This document shows positions 1 through 7,211 of a DNA stretch of 13,143 nt, one piece after another. Position 1 is the stretch's first letter; each line of letters starts with the position of its first letter. The DNA lies in assembly GCA_902489925.1 (NCBI GenBank), contig CABUBX010000047.1:1-13143 (forward strand), read 5' to 3'. The stretch is from an uncultured Lachnospiraceae bacterium (GTDB lineage Bacteria > Bacillota > Clostridia > Lachnospirales > Lachnospiraceae). The position numbers were made by a program, and so were the translations under genes. The notes below the pieces were generated by a model. The model worked only from the letters and a program-made list of their open reading frames with translations. It did no database searches and was not told the origin of the DNA.

Positions 1-855
1 GAAGACTTCTCAACGCACCACAGAAGCATCCACTGGCATGAGGAATTTGAAATCGGACTTGTAAGTTCAGGGGACGGCACCTACCGTATCGACGGCACCG
101 ATTATCATATTTCGGAGGGGGATATTGTCGTCATCTCCCCGAAAACACTCCACTCCGGCGGAACCGGCAACCAGACTATGTCCACAGACAGCTTTGTTTT
201 TCACACCGGATTTTTATGCTCAAGCATCCCCGACGGTACAAATATTAACTATTTTAACCCGGTCATTGACGGAAAAATCATATTCAAGCCGGTGATTTCT
301 CCCGGACATCCGGGGCACACGCTGCTTTTGGACTGCTTTTTAAGGCTTAAAGACTGTCATGCAAAGAAATTGCCTTATTATGAGCTGCAGCTTAAAGAGC
401 TGCTGCTTCACTTTTTTTATTTGCTCTTTACTTACCACTGCGTTGTTGAACAGAAAAAGACAAGTATTATTGATGAAAACGAAGAAAAAACAAGAATGAT
501 TTTATCCTATATTGCCGAACATTTCGACGAAGAAATTACCATTGACAGTCTGGCTGGTATGAGCGGTTTTTCCTCCTGCCATTTTATGAATACTTTTAAA
601 AAATATGTCGGCATTTCCTGCAACAAATATATTAATCACCTTCGTTTGGATACAGCCGCCAAAAGGCTTGAGGAAACAAAAGATTCTATTATGAATATCG
701 CAACCGCCGTCGGCTATAATAATGTATCTTATTTTAACCGTGCTTTTAAAAGCTATTTCGGCACAACACCAAAAGCTTACCGCGCCCAATCCCAAACTGG
801 CACTCTCAACATGTCAAAATCTGGCTATTTTAAAGATGACAGTTTTGTTCTATGA
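1..855 (+). CDS. AraC-family transcriptional regulator with N-terminal cupin domain (5' partial)
   Basis: The reading frame is open from base 1, so the start codon lies outside the window; 284 residues are visible. The N-terminal part is a cupin-like sensor: HWHEEFEI near residues 11-18, then GTYRIDG, a GD turn and a late LHSGG, as in AraC_binding/cupin_2 domains. The last ~100 residues are a typical double helix-turn-helix AraC domain, with IAEHFDEEITIDSLAG, SCHFMNTFKKYVG, IATAVGYNNVSYFNRAFK and a closing GTTPKAYR. The family binds DNA and usually activates nearby genes in response to a small molecule held by the cupin. An ECF S-component gene follows after 34 bases in the same direction, so a role in controlling the vitamin uptake and kinase genes downstream is likely but inferred. 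The ligand cannot be read from the sequence. Confidence 0.93.
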   Translation, partial: EDFSTHHRSIHWHEEFEIGLVSSGDGTYRIDGTDYHISEGDIVVISPKTLHSGGTGNQTMSTDSFVFHTGFLCSSIPDGTNINYFNPVIDGKIIFKPVISPGHPGHTLLLDCFLRLKDCHAKKLPYYELQLKELLLHFFYLLFTYHCVVEQKKTSIIDENEEKTRMILSYIAEHFDEEITIDSLAGMSGFSSCHFMNTFKKYVGISCNKYINHLRLDTAAKRLEETKDSIMNIATAVGYNNVSYFNRAFKSYFGTTPKAYRAQSQTGTLNMSKSGYFKDDSFVL

Positions 856-875
856 TGTGTTTATGAAAAATGTAT

Positions 876-882
876 TGGAGGA
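876..882 (+). promoter_or_regulatory. Shine-Dalgarno site of the ECF S-component gene
   Basis: TGGAGGA lies seven bases before the ATG at 890 and fixes that start. The gap from the araC stop codon is only 34 bases and no convincing promoter was seen in it, so co-transcription with the regulator is likely. Confidence 0.7.
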
Positions 883-889
883 ATGACAC

Positions 890-1435
890 ATGAACAAAGC
901 ACATTCTATTGAAAAGTCTGCGATTGATACACGCCGTATCGCTGTCACCGCACTTGGGATGGCACTTGTCTGTATTTTGACAATGGCAATCAAAGTTCCG
1001 CTTCCGGCGGAGGGCTATGCCCACCTTGGAAATTTCCCGATTTTTCTTTTTGCCGCTTTTTTCGGACCACTCACCGGATTTTTGGCCGGAGGCGTCGGCT
1101 CGGCTATGGCAGACCTTTTGTCGGGCTTCGGTCACTGGGCACTGCCGACACTGATTATTAAAGGTATTATGGGACTTTTAATCGGTGTCATCGCCAAAAA
1201 TAAACACTGTACAATTAATATGGGGGCGCCCCGCACTTTTTTCGCCTGTCTTTTAGGTCTTATCGAAATGACGCTTGGCTACACCATTGCAGGCGCTTTG
1301 ATGACAGGAAACATCATCACCGGTATTTCCGCAATTTGGGGGTATATCGGCGAGGGCGTCATCGGCATCATCATATTTTACATTGCGGGCGGCGCGCTTA
1401 AAGCTTCAGGCATCCTTAAAATATTCAAAGACTGA
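890..1435 (+). CDS. ECF transporter S component, probably vitamin B6-type (PdxU2-like)
   Basis: A 181-residue very hydrophobic protein with about six membrane segments, the usual size and layout of energy-coupling-factor substrate-binding (S) subunits. Helix 1 contains A21-LGM-A25, matching the AxxxA contact motif by which S components dock on EcfT. The stretch GNFPIFLFAAFFGPLTGFLAGGVGSAMADL is characteristic of ECF S components. S components bind a vitamin at the outer membrane face and need EcfA/EcfA'/EcfT for uptake. Those genes are not in this window, so this is a group II type sharing a module encoded elsewhere. The substrate is inferred from the pyridoxine-type kinase gene 37 bases downstream: pyridoxine/pyridoxal/pyridoxamine is favoured, hydroxymethylpyrimidine is the main alternative. 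The family call is firm; the substrate is moderate. Confidence 0.88.
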   Translation: MNKAHSIEKSAIDTRRIAVTALGMALVCILTMAIKVPLPAEGYAHLGNFPIFLFAAFFGPLTGFLAGGVGSAMADLLSGFGHWALPTLIIKGIMGLLIGVIAKNKHCTINMGAPRTFFACLLGLIEMTLGYTIAGALMTGNIITGISAIWGYIGEGVIGIIIFYIAGGALKASGILKIFKD

Positions 1436-1472
1436 TGCCCTTTACCCAAAATAACGAAATGAGGTTTATTTC

Positions 1473-2312
1473 ATGACTCAAATATCAGAACATAATCATC
1501 AGAAAAAAATTGCTGTAATTAACGATTTTTCAGGCTTTGGCCGCTGCTCTCTGGCAGTGGCTCTGCCTGTTATTTCCACACTGAAGGTTCAGTGCTGCCC
1601 TGTGCCGACATCCATTTTTTCAAATCATACCGGCTTTTCTTCTTACTTTTTTGATGACTATACAAAAAAGCTTCCGGATTATATCGCACAGTGGAAAAAA
1701 CTAAATCTTTCCTTTAATGGGATTGCCAGCGGTTTTTTAGGCTCAAAAGAGCAAATTGACATCGTGACTGACTTTTTTAAATACTTTAAAACCGATGACA
1801 ATATTATTATTGTAGACCCGGTTATGGGTGACTACGGTAAGCCGTATAAAACCTATACGGCGAAAATGTGCAGCGAAATGAAACGGCTTGTCGGTTTTGC
1901 CGATATTATCACCCCTAACTTAACCGAAGCCTGTATTTTAACAGACACACCTTTTTCAGAGCATATGAAGTCTAAAGATATCATGAAACTTGGCTGCGCA
2001 CTGCTTCAAATGGGGCCGTCCAAAGCCGTCATCAGCGGCATTGTTCAGGGCAGCTTTATCGCCAATTTCTGTTTTGAAAAAGACAAGCCTGCAAAAATCC
2101 ATCGAACAAAAAAAGTCGGCACCCAGCGCTCAGGCACCGGTGATATTTTTTCATCCATCATTGCCGCCGATGCCGTCAACGGCGTACCGTTTGAACAGTC
2201 CGTCAAAAAAGCTGCCGGTTTTATCAAAAAATGTCTTGTTAAGTCCATTGAGCTTAACATCCCTTTAACCGACGGCGTCTGCTTTGAAGAAGTTTTGCAC
2301 ACCTTACATTAG
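1473..2312 (+). CDS. Pyridoxamine/pyridoxal kinase (PdxK/PdxY family)
   Basis: A 279-residue ribokinase-superfamily kinase that would phosphorylate B6 vitamers with ATP at the 5'-hydroxyl in the cytoplasm, feeding the pyridoxal-5'-phosphate pool. Visible signatures are NDFSGFGRCSL (residues 17-27) at the N-terminal substrate site, the pyridoxal-kinase motif DPVMGDYG (115-122), TPNLTEA (148-154) and the anion-hole/catalytic GTGD at 221-224, with D224 the expected base. The length suits PdxY/PdxK rather than ThiD, although some clostridial and bacillar members also accept hydroxymethylpyrimidine. It follows the ECF S-component gene by 37 bases and precedes the radical SAM gene by 11, consistent with one salvage operon in which uptake is followed by phosphorylation trapping. 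The start is an ATG preceded by a modest GAGG. The exact vitamer cannot be decided from sequence. Confidence 0.9.
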   Translation: MTQISEHNHQKKIAVINDFSGFGRCSLAVALPVISTLKVQCCPVPTSIFSNHTGFSSYFFDDYTKKLPDYIAQWKKLNLSFNGIASGFLGSKEQIDIVTDFFKYFKTDDNIIIVDPVMGDYGKPYKTYTAKMCSEMKRLVGFADIITPNLTEACILTDTPFSEHMKSKDIMKLGCALLQMGPSKAVISGIVQGSFIANFCFEKDKPAKIHRTKKVGTQRSGTGDIFSSIIAADAVNGVPFEQSVKKAAGFIKKCLVKSIELNIPLTDGVCFEEVLHTLH

Positions 2313-2316
2313 GAGG
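2311..2316 (+). promoter_or_regulatory. Shine-Dalgarno site overlapping the kinase stop codon
   Basis: AGGAGG starts inside the TAG stop of the upstream kinase gene and lies seven bases before the ATG at 2324. This arrangement suggests coupled translation of the kinase and the radical SAM protein. Confidence 0.75.
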
Positions 2317-2323
2317 AATTTTT

Positions 2324-2926
2324 ATGACTATTTTATACAAAGTTCACGAAAATCTTTATGTCAACCTTACGAACAAATGTCCCTGCGCCTGCACCTTTTG
2401 CCTGCGCCAGACAAGAGATGCCATGGATGACTCCGGTCCGCTCTGGCTCTCCCACGAACCAACCGCCGCAGAAGTTATCGCTGAATTTAAAAACTTTGAT
2501 TTAACACAATTTAAAGAAATCGTTTTCTGCGGCTTTGGTGAACCGACAGAGGCGCTGCCTGTGCTTCTTGAAGTTGCCGGCTACCTGAAAAAACATTATC
2601 CAAACCCAATCCGCATTAACACAAACGGTCTTGGCAATTTAATTCACGGCAAAAATATTGCGCCGCTTTTTAAAGGGCTCATCGACACAATATCCATCAG
2701 CTTAAATACCCCGAACGCCGATGAATATCACAAGCTTGTCCGCAGCAAATTCGGCGCGCAATCCTTCCAATCCATGCTTGATTTTGCCAAAGAATGTACA
2801 AAATATATCCCGAATGTTGTCATGACAACCGTAGAAACAACAATCACTAAGGATGAAGAAGCCCTGTGTGCAAAAATCTGTGAAGACCTCGGTGTCAAAT
2901 ACAGAATACGGCCGTGGGAATCCTAA
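2324..2926 (+). CDS. Radical SAM protein, TatD-associated type
   Basis: A 200-residue minimal radical SAM protein. The [4Fe-4S]/SAM-binding motif CxxxCxxC is C19-PCA-C23-TF-C26, with an extra cysteine at C21. It is followed by LRQTRDAMDDSGPLWL, a FCGFGEPT motif (68-75, the GGEP-like SAM contact), INTNG (98-102) and DTISISLNTP (121-130). This combination and the short length match the family known as radical SAM protein, TatD family-associated (TIGR04038), which is usually found next to or fused with a TatD nuclease. The reaction is unknown. Here it is the last gene of the AraC-ECF-kinase unit, and a tatD gene lies about 9.7 kb away on the opposite strand. The stop codon lies in the outer arm of a long inverted repeat, so slight 3' truncation is possible, but the length seems normal for the family. 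Confidence 0.88.
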   Translation: MTILYKVHENLYVNLTNKCPCACTFCLRQTRDAMDDSGPLWLSHEPTAAEVIAEFKNFDLTQFKEIVFCGFGEPTEALPVLLEVAGYLKKHYPNPIRINTNGLGNLIHGKNIAPLFKGLIDTISISLNTPNADEYHKLVRSKFGAQSFQSMLDFAKECTKYIPNVVMTTVETTITKDEEALCAKICEDLGVKYRIRPWES

Positions 2927-3041
2927 AATTTGAAAAGGATAAAAACGTAGAGAGGACTATCAATATATTGCTCGTGCTGCTTGAAACGCGCACTACGCAA
3001 TATATTGATAGTCCTCTCTTATTTTATCGGCTTTTTAGGAT
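2920..3041. repeat. Large inverted repeat with a 23-bp perfect core between convergent genes
   Basis: The core arms are 2949-2971 and 2997-3019, perfectly complementary over 23 bp (AGAGAGGACTATC... against ...GATAGTCCTCTCT), with a 25-base loop that has its own small GTGC/GCAC stem. The symmetry continues outward with interruptions: GATAAAA at 2938-2944 pairs with TTTTATC at 3022-3028, and ATCCTAAAA at 2920-2928 pairs with TTTTAGGAT at 3033-3041. The element contains the radical SAM stop codon and sits between convergent genes, so it could work as a two-way terminator, although the T-tracts are broken. Its size and nested symmetry also suit a dispersed palindromic element or small MITE. No transposase gene and no clear target duplication were seen. 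Confidence 0.85.
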
Positions 3042-3081
3042 AAACGCACACAAACGAAACAAGTTATACGCCCGCTCTCAT

Positions 3082-3990
3082 TTATGCCTTCTGCGGTTTT
3101 TTAGATGGCAGCTGTGCGAGAATGATAGCTGCAAACATTAATACACATCCAAAAATTTCTTTTGCTGTCAATGTCTGGTGGAGGATAATCCATCCGGCAA
3201 GGACTGAGAATACGGATTCAAGACTTAAAACAAGGGATGCCACCGTAGGGTCTGTGTCCTTTTGAGCCACAACCTGAAGTGTATAGGCAACACCGCAGGA
3301 TAATATACCTGCGTATAAGATTGGCAGCCAGGCTGCTGTAAGGTCACTGATTGCCGGTTTTTCCATAATCAGTGTCGGAACAAGCAAAATCAAGCCTGCG
3401 GTAATAAATTGCACACAGGACATCTTTACAGGGTCTGTCTGCGGTGAAAAATGGTCAATCAATAAAATATGTATAGAAAAGCCAACCGCACAGATGAGCA
3501 CAAGTAAATCGCCCCGGCTCAGTGTCAATGTTCCCGACATACAAAGCAGATAAAGACCGATAACGGCGATGACAACACTAATCCATATCTTGATACCGAC
3601 TTTCTTTTTAAGAAAAATACCGAGAATCGGCACGATAATAATATACATCGCTGTAATAAATCCGGCCTTGCCGACTGTTGTGTACTGAATACCATACTGC
3701 TGCAATGTCGCTGCCACACAGAGGGCAATACCGCAAAGTATACCACCGATAATCATCATCTTTTTGCTTTTGGCATCCATCTTTTCTTTTTTGCCCGTAC
3801 TTTTTTCCTTCATCTTATCCAGCAGGAAAATGCACGGAATAAGCATAACGCCGCCAATCAGCATACGGGCACAGTTAAATGTATTCGGCCCGACATACTT
3901 CATACCTTCACTCTGAGCCACAAATGCGACACCCCAGATAAAGGCTGTGAGTACAAGCAGCAATGTGCCTCTTAACTCTTTCTTGTTCAT
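3082..3990 (-). CDS. EamA/DMT-family membrane exporter
   Basis: A 302-residue protein with about ten hydrophobic segments arranged as two repeated EamA halves, the standard drug/metabolite transporter fold. The start has the family look: a short basic N-terminus, GTLLLVLTAFIWGVAFVAQSEG and then GPNTFNCARMLIGG. A charged cytoplasmic stretch (KMKEKSTGKKEKMDAKSKK, about residues 60-78) follows the second segment. The second half contains GILSCGVAYTLQVVAQK and ASLVLSLESVFSVLAG, a very typical EamA C-terminal motif. Such proteins export amino acids, nucleosides or other small metabolites; the substrate cannot be predicted. The ATG at 3990 has a strong AGGAGGGG site. The gene stands alone: terminators or hairpins lie on both sides, and a TATAAT box lies upstream. 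Confidence 0.92.
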   Translation of the reverse strand: MNKKELRGTLLLVLTAFIWGVAFVAQSEGMKYVGPNTFNCARMLIGGVMLIPCIFLLDKMKEKSTGKKEKMDAKSKKMMIIGGILCGIALCVAATLQQYGIQYTTVGKAGFITAMYIIIVPILGIFLKKKVGIKIWISVVIAVIGLYLLCMSGTLTLSRGDLLVLICAVGFSIHILLIDHFSPQTDPVKMSCVQFITAGLILLVPTLIMEKPAISDLTAAWLPILYAGILSCGVAYTLQVVAQKDTDPTVASLVLSLESVFSVLAGWIILHQTLTAKEIFGCVLMFAAIILAQLPSKKPQKA

Positions 3991-4063
3991 AAGTTACCCC
4001 TCCTGAAAATTAAGTAATATAACAACGCTGCCGCCCTTTTTCACAAAGCCGGCCTTGTCTTCT

Positions 4064-4069
4064 ATTATA
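4064..4069 (-). promoter_or_regulatory. Candidate -10 box for the EamA gene
   Basis: The minus strand reads TATAAT here, about 73 bases before the EamA start codon. No good -35 hexamer lies at the right distance; that region overlaps the T-tract of the upstream terminator. An imperfect GC-rich palindrome (4044-4057, centre GCCGGC) lies in the predicted leader and could be an operator or RNA hairpin. Confidence 0.45.
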
Positions 4070-4081
4070 TCTGAAAGGCTC

Positions 4082-4121
4082 AAAAAAAGGAACCCCCGAA
4101 CAATAAATTTTCGGAGATTCC
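4082..4121 (-). terminator. Rho-independent terminator of the natAB-like operon
   Basis: On the minus strand GGAATCTCCGAA (4121-4110) pairs with TTCGGGGGTTCC (4100-4089) over 12 base pairs including G-U pairs, with a 9-base loop, followed directly by seven T residues (4088-4082). It begins 19 bases beyond the permease stop codon. Confidence 0.9.
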
Positions 4122-4139
4122 CCAAATCCCGACAGGCCG

Positions 4140-5348
4140 TCAGGCGTTAAACATCACCTTTTCACTGTTGAATGCTGCCGCAACCGCACGGGCCAAAACC
4201 AATGTCAAAATCACGGTACAAACCACATTCAGTGCAAAATTTGCCATTGACAGTTCATTTGTAAATACCTGTCCGATTGCAAGTGCACTGCCATAAACCG
4301 GTACTGCAAACTCTGCCATCTCATGCTCACCTGTTGTAAACATCGTCATCAAACCGGCAACAATTACGACAATATAGACCGGCGACACATAGCTAGACGC
4401 CTCCTTGACTGACTTTGCAAGTACGGCAAGCAGACTGATTAAGGCAACGAAAAAGGCTGCCAGCACAAGCATAATCACTGCAATCTGCATGATTTGAACA
4501 GGTGTCATAGAAACAGAACCGCCGTCGCCCATCATGCCGCTCATTGCCGCAGGCATGACTGTGACAAGTGCCACAATATAAATTCCGGAAGAAAGCATCG
4601 CTAACGTCGTCAATGCCAAAAGCTTGCCCATCATAATCGACATGCGGCTGATTGGCGTCAGCAAAAGGCTTGCCATCGTGCCTCTTTCCTTCTCACCCGA
4701 AATGGTATCTACACCAAGCGACATTGTTCCTGAAAACAGTAAAATCACAATAATATACGGCAAAAACATGCTCATGGCTTTTCCCGATGCTTTCTGTTCA
4801 TCAACAATCGCAAAGGACTGATTTTTTTCATTAATTGTAAATACGTTCAAAACCTCCAAGCTTCCGCCAAGACGCTGTGCAAGCAGCTTATTATAAACGA
4901 CATCATTCATAATGCCCTCAAATTCTTCGGAGGCCTTTGATGAATAATCCTCGGACGGATTATAATAGGTTGACACATCCGGTGTTTTCCCTTCGGTTGT
5001 CTGTGCCATAAAATCCTGCGGAAAGCTGACATACAAATCAACATTGCCCTCACGGATATCCTCTGTCAGCGCATCATCAGGTATCATACTTGCATTTTGC
5101 GTCAGCTGCACATCATTTGCCTCAATATATCCGGCAAATTCCCCGCTGATTTCTTCCGGCAAATTATTGATGACAGCCACACTTTTATGCTCTGCAATAT
5201 CCTTAACCATACCTTCAGCCATAAAGCCAACAATACCGTATATACCAATCATGAGCACTACCGGTAAAATAAACACCGAAAAAATCATCTTCGGCTCTTT
5301 AAAAATTTTCTTCATTTCTTTGCAGTAAACTGCCTTTAATCCATTCAT
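4140..5348 (-). CDS. natB: ABC-2 type permease, NatB-like
   Basis: A 402-residue ABC-2 membrane subunit, similar in size to NatB of Bacillus. After a basic cytoplasmic N-terminus (KEMKKIFKEPKM) comes the first membrane span (about residues 22-44), a large extracytoplasmic domain of about 150 residues, and then five further spans in the C-terminal half. The motif SGEKERGTMASLLLTPISR is the hallmark cytoplasmic coupling stretch of this family (COG1668, ABC2_membrane_3). Its ATG overlaps the TGA of the ATPase gene by four bases, so the two are translationally coupled subunits of one exporter. NatAB exports sodium in Bacillus; relatives export other cations or peptides, so the substrate and the symbol are tentative. 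A strong terminator follows. Confidence 0.88.
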   Translation of the reverse strand: MNGLKAVYCKEMKKIFKEPKMIFSVFILPVVLMIGIYGIVGFMAEGMVKDIAEHKSVAVINNLPEEISGEFAGYIEANDVQLTQNASMIPDDALTEDIREGNVDLYVSFPQDFMAQTTEGKTPDVSTYYNPSEDYSSKASEEFEGIMNDVVYNKLLAQRLGGSLEVLNVFTINEKNQSFAIVDEQKASGKAMSMFLPYIIVILLFSGTMSLGVDTISGEKERGTMASLLLTPISRMSIMMGKLLALTTLAMLSSGIYIVALVTVMPAAMSGMMGDGGSVSMTPVQIMQIAVIMLVLAAFFVALISLLAVLAKSVKEASSYVSPVYIVVIVAGLMTMFTTGEHEMAEFAVPVYGSALAIGQVFTNELSMANFALNVVCTVILTLVLARAVAAAFNSEKVMFNA

Positions 5349-6124
5349 CCGACAACCTCCCCGCTGTGCTTTTTATAGTAATCGAAGAATGCTTCCTCAA
5401 GGTCAGCACCGCCTGTCTCGGCAAGCAGCTCATCGAGTGTACCGCAGGCAACAAGACGTCCGTCAATAATCATGGCAATTCTGTCACAAAGCTTTTGTGC
5501 CTCAGACATAATATGTGTCGATATAATAATTGTCTTGCCCTCCGCCTTCAGCTTCACAAGATAATCAACAACCGCCTTTGCCGTAATAATATCAAGGCCT
5601 GTTGTCGGTTCATCAAAAATAATAATCTTAGGATTATGAATAAGGCTGACCGCAATAGAAACTTTCTGCTTCATACCGGAGGATAATTCCTCTATCTTTT
5701 TATCCTTAAACTCCGTAATACCAAAATAATCAAAAAGCTCTTTTTTGCGCTCGGCAATTTTTTCCTCGGAAAGACCTCTCAGGCGTCCGAAAAACGCAAA
5801 AATATAATCCGCGGAAAACTGAGCATCCATCTTAATTTCATTTGTCAAAAAACCGATGTTTCGCCGCACCTGCTCTGAATCCTTCACAGTGTCCGCACCA
5901 TCAACGATAATATGACCCTCAGACGGTTTTAAAAGTGTTGCCATACAGCGAAGGGTTGTTGTCTTTCCCGCACCGTTCGTTCCAAGCAGTCCGAAAATCT
6001 CACCGTCATGAATCTCCAGTGTCAAATCATCCACTGCTTTTTTCGTCGTTTCTTTTGTTTTCAATTCCTTCTGCTGCTTCTTATTCAGTTTAAATATTTT
6101 CGATAAATGTTCAATCTGAATCAT
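5345..6124 (-). CDS. natA: ABC transporter ATP-binding protein, NatA-like
   Basis: A 259-residue ATPase subunit with a complete nucleotide-binding domain: Walker A GTNGAGKT (48-55), signature LSSGM (147-151), Walker B IIIFDE (167-172), D-loop TTGLD and switch histidine H204 in ISTHIM. A lysine-rich insertion after strand 1 (about residues 12-29) is also seen in NatA-type proteins. I chose the ATG at 6124 because GGGAGG lies six bases before it. The ATG at 6127 is only three bases from that site, and an upstream in-frame TTG at 6142 has none and lies inside a palindrome. It powers the NatB-like permease with which it overlaps. A promoter, TTGTAA-17-TATGAT, lies 40 bases upstream, so the pair can be expressed separately from ksgA, which is co-directional and has no obvious terminator of its own. 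Confidence 0.9.
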   Translation of the reverse strand: MIQIEHLSKIFKLNKKQQKELKTKETTKKAVDDLTLEIHDGEIFGLLGTNGAGKTTTLRCMATLLKPSEGHIIVDGADTVKDSEQVRRNIGFLTNEIKMDAQFSADYIFAFFGRLRGLSEEKIAERKKELFDYFGITEFKDKKIEELSSGMKQKVSIAVSLIHNPKIIIFDEPTTGLDIITAKAVVDYLVKLKAEGKTIIISTHIMSEAQKLCDRIAMIIDGRLVACGTLDELLAETGGADLEEAFFDYYKKHSGEVVG

Positions 6125-6141
6125 CATTAGCCTCCCTTCCA

Positions 6142-6158
6142 AAAGTGATTCTCACTTT
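6142..6158 (-). promoter_or_regulatory. Candidate operator palindrome in the natAB-like leader
   Basis: AAAGTGA and TCACTTT form a perfect 7-3-7 inverted repeat. It begins 9 bases downstream of the -10 box, at or just after the expected transcription start, and ends 14 bases before the chosen start codon. This is a classic repressor position, or it could be a leader hairpin close to the ribosome-binding site. The cognate regulator is not recognisable in the window. Confidence 0.6.
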
Positions 6159-6166
6159 CGTCCTTT

Positions 6167-6195
6167 ATCATATCACCGTCATTCATACATTACAA
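6167..6195 (-). promoter_or_regulatory. Sigma-A-type promoter of the natAB-like operon
   Basis: On the minus strand the -35 TTGTAA (6195-6190) is followed by a 17-base spacer and the -10 TATGAT (6172-6167). The -10 is preceded by TGA, giving an extended -10. Confidence 0.75.
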
Positions 6196-6222
6196 TTAAT
6201 ATCTGCACTTCTTTATAATTTC

Positions 6223-7092
6223 TTAAGCAATTTGACTGTTAATTCGATTGGCCAATGCGGCAAACTGTTCTAAGGTCAGTGCCTCACCGCGGATTGTTAA
6301 GGAAAGTTTTTCTTCATCCAAAGACTTTTGCACAATCACTTTATCAAGCTTTAACTCTGCCGAATTGCAAAGTGCGTTGACAAGTGTTTTTCGCCGCTGA
6401 TTAAAGGCTGCACGTATCATCTTGAACATCAGCGCCTCGTTATCCACATGAACCGGAGGTTTTTCGTGCTTTGTCAACCGAATAACCGAGGAATCCACAT
6501 TGGGCCGGGGCATAAAACAATTACATGGCACATTTGCCACAATATAAGGCTTCGCATAATACTGAACAGCCAAAGAAAGGGCGCCGTAATCCTTTGTTCC
6601 CGGGCCTACCTTCATTCTGTCGGCAACCTCCTTTTGAACCATCACTGTCAAATTTTCAAGAGGCACATGCTGCTCAAAAAGTCCCATAATAATCGGGGTT
6701 GTAATATAATACGGAAGATTGGCTACAACCTTAATCGGCCGTCCGCCATTTCTTTCCTCCACAAGCTTTTGTATGTCCAACTTCAAAATATCTTCATTAA
6801 TTACAGTTACATTATCATATTCTGAGAGCGTATCTTCCAAAATAGGAAGAAGGTTTTTATCAATTTCAACTGCCACCACTTCTCTTGCCGCCTCACACAA
6901 ATACTGCGTCATCGTTCCGATACCCGGTCCGATTTCGAGCACCATATCTTCCTTCGTCACGCCTGCGCCTGCAATAATCTTATCCAACACGCGTCCGTCG
7001 ATGAGAAAGTTTTGCCCAAACTTTTTCTGAAAATTAAAATTATATTTCTTAATCACTTCTATTGTTCTTTGAGGATTTGAAAGCTTCTCCAT
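6223..7092 (-). CDS. rsmA: 16S rRNA (adenine1518/1519-N6)-dimethyltransferase KsgA/RsmA
   Basis: A 289-residue full-length KsgA. It uses S-adenosylmethionine to dimethylate the two adjacent adenines in helix 45 of 16S rRNA late in 30S assembly. Motifs are KKFGQNFLID (residues 23-32), SAM-binding motif I LEIGPGIGT (52-60), the acidic AVEIDKN (74-80) and the catalytic NLPYYITTP (125-133, the N6-adenine N-L-P-Y motif), with the C-terminal FNQRRKTL of the family. I chose the ATG at 7092 because AAAGGA lies six bases before it and family members begin MEKLSNP. In-frame ATGs at 7098 and 7113 lack a properly spaced site. Many Firmicutes have tatD-rnmV-ksgA in a row; here rnmV is absent from the window and tatD lies more than 5 kb upstream. 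Confidence 0.96.
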   Translation of the reverse strand: MEKLSNPQRTIEVIKKYNFNFQKKFGQNFLIDGRVLDKIIAGAGVTKEDMVLEIGPGIGTMTQYLCEAAREVVAVEIDKNLLPILEDTLSEYDNVTVINEDILKLDIQKLVEERNGGRPIKVVANLPYYITTPIIMGLFEQHVPLENLTVMVQKEVADRMKVGPGTKDYGALSLAVQYYAKPYIVANVPCNCFMPRPNVDSSVIRLTKHEKPPVHVDNEALMFKMIRAAFNQRRKTLVNALCNSAELKLDKVIVQKSLDEEKLSLTIRGEALTLEQFAALANRINSQIA

Positions 7093-7158
7093 AAACATTC
7101 CTTTCTTTGGCATGCGTTAAAAACACACCGTCCAAACACATAAAATTATTATTCTAAT

Positions 7159-7187
7159 ATCATATCCCATACAAAAAGAACTGTCAA
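7159..7187 (-). promoter_or_regulatory. Strong sigma-A promoter of ksgA
   Basis: On the minus strand TTGACA (7187-7182) is a perfect -35, with a 17-base spacer and TATGAT (7164-7159) as -10. The leader to the chosen start codon is about 60 bases. Confidence 0.88.
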
Positions 7188-7211
7188 TTTCTTTCAATAT
7201 CCTTACATCCC

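Noticed and set aside
828..856. Possible promoter (TTTTAA-17-TATGAT) at the end of the araC gene
   Set aside because: The -35 matches consensus at only three positions and the site is inside coding sequence; co-transcription with araC is simpler.
1436..1472. Riboswitch for the kinase or ECF genes
   Set aside because: The gaps before these genes are only 34 and 37 bases, too short for a known vitamin riboswitch, and no aptamer-like pairing was seen.
1990..2268. Open frame in +1 phase within the kinase gene
   Set aside because: It lies wholly inside the pyridoxal-type kinase gene, whose catalytic motifs span the same bases; the product is a basic, proline/serine-rich shadow translation.
2914..3141. 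Open frame of 75 codons downstream of the radical SAM gene
   Set aside because: It runs through both arms of the long inverted repeat and into the convergent EamA gene, lacks a ribosome-binding site and has a low-complexity, non-conserved-looking product.
6128..6142. Upstream TTG start for the NatA-like ATPase
   Set aside because: It has no Shine-Dalgarno site, would place coding sequence over GGGAGG, and adds residues absent from family members; the ATG at 6124 (or 6127) fits better.
6448..6825. 125-codon open frame antisense to ksgA
   Set aside because: It is fully covered by the well-supported ksgA gene, has no recognisable motif and no ribosome-binding site; it is a by-product of codon bias.
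7093..7113. Upstream ATG starts for KsgA at 7113 and 7098
   Set aside because: No suitably spaced ribosome-binding site; AAAGGA is six bases before the ATG at 7092, and the family N-terminus begins there.
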